Assembly: GCA_034111875.1 (NCBI GenBank)
Contig: JAWUWK010000121.1
Span: 1 to 7,912 of the forward strand
Reading direction: 5' to 3'
Source: Rs1 sp034111875
GTDB lineage: Bacteria > Pseudomonadota > Gammaproteobacteria > Pseudomonadales > Balneatricaceae
DNA length: 7,912 nt
A model generated the notes under the pieces. That model did not search any database. It was given only the letters and a program-made list of their open reading frames with translations, and was not told the origin of the DNA. Numbering within the stretch: position 1 is the stretch's first letter; the number at the start of each line of letters is the position of its first letter. Of the stretch, positions 5,611 to 7,912 are shown piece after piece. The position numbers and the translations under genes were made by a program.

Positions 5611-6399
5611 TTATGAATTAGATTCAGGAAAATGCCATGACTCAGCCAGCCTGCCAATGTTAGCGGCAGTTTCTAGCAAGTCGGCTTTAAAAGAAGCTAG
5701 CTCTTGCAAAGAGTAACGCGAGATAGAAGTCGTCACCGACAAACCACCTAAGACTCTGTTAGAGCCGGTTAAAATGGGCGCGGCTATGCAAATGATATTC
5801 GGTTCATGCTCTTCTCTGTCAAAAGCAATTCCCTGCTGACGAATTTCAGCAAGCTCAGCAGATAACTGCTTAGCATTGATTAACGTACTAGCAGTGTAAC
5901 GGTGAAAAGATTGCTGCTGAACGAGATGTTCACGCTGCGGCGGGGGTAAAAAAGCCAACATAGCTTTGCCTATTCCCGTGCAGTAACCTGGGCCAATTTT
6001 ACCAGCACTCGAAAACATCGACAGCGCAGACGCCGGATTTCGTTTATCGACGTATAAAACCTGACCGTGGTCTAACTGTCCTAAATGCACGGTTTCGCCG
6101 AGTTTAAGCGAGAGTTCGTCAAGTAATGGTCTGGCAATAGGTGCCAGAGAAGACTGCTGCCAAGCCACATGAGCTAACCTGACTAAGCGAACGCCCATGC
6201 TATATAACTGCCTTTCACTGTCATATCCCAACATCCCCTGGCTAGTTAGGGTTTTTAGCAGGCGATAAAGAGTTGCCTTGGGGTACTCACTTTCTGCCAG
6301 TAATTCACTAAAGCGAACCGGACGTCCAACGGACGCCACTTTATCCAATAAATCTAAAGCCTTACCGACAGTACCATCATTTTTTTTAGTCATTGTCAT
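5611..6399 (-). CDS. IclR-family transcriptional regulator
   Basis: The product has 262 residues from the chosen start. Its N-terminal winged helix-turn-helix (~10-60) has recognition helix PKATLYRLLKTL, followed by a C-terminal IclR effector-binding domain (~75-255). Typical segments are the GYCTGIGKAMLAFLP stretch and DREEHEPNIICIAAPI, ending in GGLSVT. Such proteins usually respond to a small metabolite and repress or activate neighbouring catabolic genes. The frame can be extended to a GTG at 6423. However, ATG 6399-6397 has AAGAGG (6413-6408) at 8-nt spacing, while the GTG has no evident RBS, so the shorter form is preferred. A second ATG sits two codons in. It lies between the ABC ATPase (same strand, 74-nt gap) and the divergent sugar-binding gene, so it is the obvious candidate regulator of both. 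Confidence 0.94.
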   Translation of the reverse strand: MTMTKKNDGTVGKALDLLDKVASVGRPVRFSELLAESEYPKATLYRLLKTLTSQGMLGYDSERQLYSMGVRLVRLAHVAWQQSSLAPIARPLLDELSLKLGETVHLGQLDHGQVLYVDKRNPASALSMFSSAGKIGPGYCTGIGKAMLAFLPPPQREHLVQQQSFHRYTASTLINAKQLSAELAEIRQQGIAFDREEHEPNIICIAAPILTGSNRVLGGLSVTTSISRYSLQELASFKADLLETAANIGRLAESWHFPESNS

Positions 6400-6420
6400 T
6401 AAAACTACCTCTTGACTCCT

Positions 6421-6436
6421 CACTGAAACCTCAGTG
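6421..6436 (-). promoter_or_regulatory. Perfect inverted repeat in the iclR leader
   Basis: CACTGA-AACC-TCAGTG is a perfect 6-bp dyad with a 4-nt spacer, ending 7 nt before the iclR Shine-Dalgarno. It could be an operator or an mRNA hairpin in the iclR leader. Confidence 0.4.
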
Positions 6437-6441
6437 GACTA

Positions 6442-6471
6442 TTGACAAATATGTGGTTTGTAGCGCATATT
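6442..6471 (+). promoter_or_regulatory. Candidate promoter of the sugar-binding protein gene
   Basis: A perfect -35 TTGACA (6442-6447) is followed at 18 bp by CATATT (6466-6471), a four-of-six -10. The start would be near 6479, giving a long leader of about 150 nt before the ATG at 6628. It faces and overlaps the iclR transcription unit. Confidence 0.45.
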
Positions 6472-6480
6472 ATCGATAAT
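6469..6480. promoter_or_regulatory. Palindrome between the facing promoters, candidate IclR operator
   Basis: ATTATCGATAAT is a perfect 12-bp palindrome. It overlaps the -10 and start of the rightward promoter and lies at about +8 to +19 of the leftward iclR promoter, where one bound repressor could affect both. Assignment to the adjacent IclR protein is inference. Confidence 0.4.
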
Positions 6481-6494
6481 TGGTACTTAGTCTC

Positions 6495-6523
6495 ATTATA
6501 TGGAACTCTGTGTTATTAATCAA
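6495..6523 (-). promoter_or_regulatory. Candidate iclR promoter
   Basis: On the minus strand TTGATT (-35, 6523-6518) is followed at exactly 17 bp by a perfect TATAAT (-10, 6500-6495). The start would be near 6488, giving a leader of about 90 nt before ATG 6399. Confidence 0.6.
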
Positions 6524-6561
6524 CCGCAGTTTTTGTAGATTTTTAAGACAGTTTTCTAGCG

Positions 6562-6588
6562 AGCTAAAGCATATTTTTTAGCTTTTTT
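6562..6588 (+). terminator. Terminator-like hairpin in the leader of the sugar-binding gene
   Basis: AGCTAAA (6562-6568) pairs with TTTAGCT (6577-6583) around an 8-nt loop and is followed by a T-run (6583-6588). It lies within the leader, about 40 nt before the ATG. The stem is AT-rich with only two G-C pairs, so it is weak by itself. It may attenuate transcription or may mark the end of a short leader RNA. Confidence 0.35.
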
Positions 6589-6614
6589 ACCCAATAATAA
6601 AAAACCTAATAGAA

Positions 6615-6631
6615 GAGAGGACATGACATGA
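6615..6631 (+). promoter_or_regulatory. RBS and two-codon mini-ORF overlapping the binding-protein start
   Basis: GAGAGG (6615-6620) lies 7 nt before ATG 6628, which fixes the start. A second ATG at 6623, only 2 nt from the SD, reads ATG ACA TGA and stops at 6629-6631, overlapping the true start codon. ATG 6623 is out of frame with the gene. Confidence 0.6.
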
Positions 6632-7872
6632 AAAATAAAAAGATGCTGTTCAAGAATAAATTGGCAGCAACCATTATAGCCACTGTGTTCAGCTCAAGCT
6701 TATTTGCAGGGCAGCTTGTCATCAACACTGACCAAGCAGACCCGGCGCCTAAAAAAGCGTTTGCTGATTTAATCAGAGGATTTGAAGCTAAGTATCCTGA
6801 CATCAAAGTAAAGCTTAATACCTTTGACAAAGAAGGCTATAAAACCTCAATTCGTAATTTCTTGACCGCCGAAGCCCCAGACCTAGCCACATGGTACGCT
6901 GGCAACCGCATGTTACCCTACGTTAATGCCGGTTTATTTGAACCAGTTGATGATGTTTGGGCTGACAATGGTTTAGAAAAAACCCTCGCTTCTGCGGCTG
7001 CATCAATGACCATCGACGGTAAAAAATGGGGCGTGCCTTACACTTATTATCAGTGGGGCGTTTACTACCGTAAAGATATCTTTGCCGCCAACAACATAGC
7101 CGTTCCAACAAACTGGTCCGATTTTAAAGCCGCTGGAGCAACATTAACAGCGGCGGGCATTACCCCTATCACTATTGGTACCAAATATCTTTGGACTGCT
7201 GCTGGGGTGTTTGATTATATTAACTTGCGCACCAACGGCTTCGACTTTCACATGGCACTGACCAAAGGTGAGATTTCTTGGACTGATGAGCGTGTCGTTA
7301 AGACGATGAATCACTGGAAGGAATTGATAGACGCGGGATTCTTCCTTGAAAACCATGCGGCTTACAGCTGGCAAGAAGCCCTAGCACCTATGGTACAAGG
7401 TAAAGCGGCCATGTATGTGATGGGCAATTTTGCTGTTGCGCCTCTGCGTGAAGCGGGACTGACCAAAGATCAACTAGGTTTCTTCCAATTCCCTGAGATT
7501 ACTAAAGGTATTCCAATGGCTGAAGAAGCGCCAACTGATACTTTACACATTCCAGCTAACGCTAAAAACAAAAAAGATGCCAAGACATTTTTGGCGTACT
7601 TAGCCACCGCGGAAGTACAAACTCAAATGAATAAGACCCTTGGCCAGTTACCTATCAATTCCGATTCAGTCCCAGGAGATGATGTGTTCTTACAAGCCGG
7701 TTTTAAAATGCTTTCAAATACTAAGCAAGTTGCGCAATTCTTTGATCGCGATGCACCTGCAGAAATGGCAAAGGCGGGCATGGAAGGATTTCAAGAATTT
7801 ATGGTTAAGCCTGAAAGACTTAACACTATTCTTAAACGCCTTGATAAAGTACGTGCACGTGTCTACAAATGA
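6628..7872 (+). CDS. Periplasmic sugar-binding protein of an ABC importer (solute-binding family 1)
   Basis: This is the extracytoplasmic receptor that delivers a carbohydrate to a CUT1-type transporter. The 414-residue product starts with a Sec signal peptide: a Lys-rich n-region, hydrophobic LAATIIATVFSSSLF, and likely cleavage after Ala27 (LFA|GQ). There is no lipobox cysteine, consistent with a Gram-negative periplasm. The mature part has the MalE-like bilobal pattern: FEAKYPDIKVKL near the N terminus, APDLATWYAG (hinge and ligand region), KKWGVPYTYYQWGVYYRKD with many aromatics suited to stacking on sugar rings, and MVQGKAAMYVMGNF. ATG at 6628 is supported by GAGAGG at 7 nt. It is divergent from the IclR and ATPase genes. 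Permease genes are not in the window and are expected to the right. The sugar cannot be named from sequence. Confidence 0.93.
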   Translation: MKNKKMLFKNKLAATIIATVFSSSLFAGQLVINTDQADPAPKKAFADLIRGFEAKYPDIKVKLNTFDKEGYKTSIRNFLTAEAPDLATWYAGNRMLPYVNAGLFEPVDDVWADNGLEKTLASAAASMTIDGKKWGVPYTYYQWGVYYRKDIFAANNIAVPTNWSDFKAAGATLTAAGITPITIGTKYLWTAAGVFDYINLRTNGFDFHMALTKGEISWTDERVVKTMNHWKELIDAGFFLENHAAYSWQEALAPMVQGKAAMYVMGNFAVAPLREAGLTKDQLGFFQFPEITKGIPMAEEAPTDTLHIPANAKNKKDAKTFLAYLATAEVQTQMNKTLGQLPINSDSVPGDDVFLQAGFKMLSNTKQVAQFFDRDAPAEMAKAGMEGFQEFMVKPERLNTILKRLDKVRARVYK

Positions 7873-7884
7873 TTGATACTGTTG

Positions 7885-7910
7885 AGCGCCATCTTTAGAT
7901 GGCGCTTCTT
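7885..7910 (+). terminator. Strong hairpin after the sugar-binding protein gene
   Basis: AGCGCCATC (7885-7893) and GATGGCGCT (7898-7906) form a perfect 9-bp GC-rich stem with a TTTA loop, followed by TTCTT at the window edge. It begins 13 nt after the stop codon. It may be a terminator, or an intercistronic stabilising/attenuating hairpin if permease genes follow. The T-tract is short, so the strength of termination is uncertain. Confidence 0.65.
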
Positions 7911-7912
7911 CG

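Noticed and set aside
5361..5621. 86-codon plus-strand open frame
   Set aside because: Antisense to the ATPase N-terminal region, including Walker A; no RBS or recognisable motif.
6400..6423. Eight-codon N-terminal extension of the IclR gene from GTG 6423
   Set aside because: The extension reads through the strong AAGAGG ribosome site of ATG 6399, and GTG has no RBS of its own.
6509..6524. CRP-like site (TGTGT-N6-TCAAC)
   Set aside because: Only about seven of ten core positions match TGTGA-N6-TCACA, and it coincides with the iclR -35; too weak to call.
6606..7374. Minus-strand open frames over the sugar-binding gene and its start
   Set aside because: Antisense shadows of a well-supported coding sequence.
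7640..7876. 78-codon plus-strand frame near the right end
   Set aside because: Out-of-frame overlap of the 3' end of the sugar-binding gene, with no independent signals.

Overview
The window looks like a gammaproteobacterial chromosome segment, probably from a marine or otherwise free-living heterotroph. This is inferred from family resemblance (Pseudomonas/E. coli-like MoaA, Dtd, YaiI and Maa proteins), a fairly AT-rich base composition, and a solute-binding protein with a plain Sec signal peptide and no lipobox. The genus cannot be fixed from sequence reading alone. No tRNA, rRNA, CRISPR array or insertion sequence was seen.

Layout. Positions 1-101 hold the 5' end of an unidentified leftward gene with a candidate -10 box and a 12-bp palindromic operator candidate. 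Between it and dtd (575-1015, +) lie two degenerate copies of the dtd upstream region plus the first ~12 codons of dtd. Positions 1075-2624 (-) form a two-gene unit: moaA (radical-SAM GTP 3',8-cyclase), then an unrecognised 185-aa protein whose TTG start overlaps the moaA stop. The Shine-Dalgarno for that protein is made from the codons of MoaA's C-terminal Gly-Gly. The moaA promoter region carries two perfect 11-bp direct repeats over its -35 position. Next come a YaiI/YqxD (DUF188) gene (2882-3331, -) and a maltose O-acetyltransferase-family gene with a TTG start (3677-4231, +).

The right part (4475-7912) is a sugar-uptake locus: an MalK/UgpC-type ABC ATPase (-), an IclR-type regulator upstream of it on the same strand, and, divergently, a family-1 periplasmic sugar-binding protein (+). 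The transporter permeases are not in the window and would be expected to the right. The iclR/binding-protein intergenic region has two facing, overlapping promoters with a 12-bp palindrome between their start sites. It also holds a terminator-like hairpin in the binding-protein leader. A strong hairpin follows the binding-protein stop. The simplest reading is IclR-controlled, sugar-dependent expression of both arms.

No clearly new multi-gene system was found. The items most worth a second look are the dtd 5'-end repeat array, the unknown protein coupled to MoaA, the direct-repeat promoter of moaA, and the leader architecture of the binding-protein gene.
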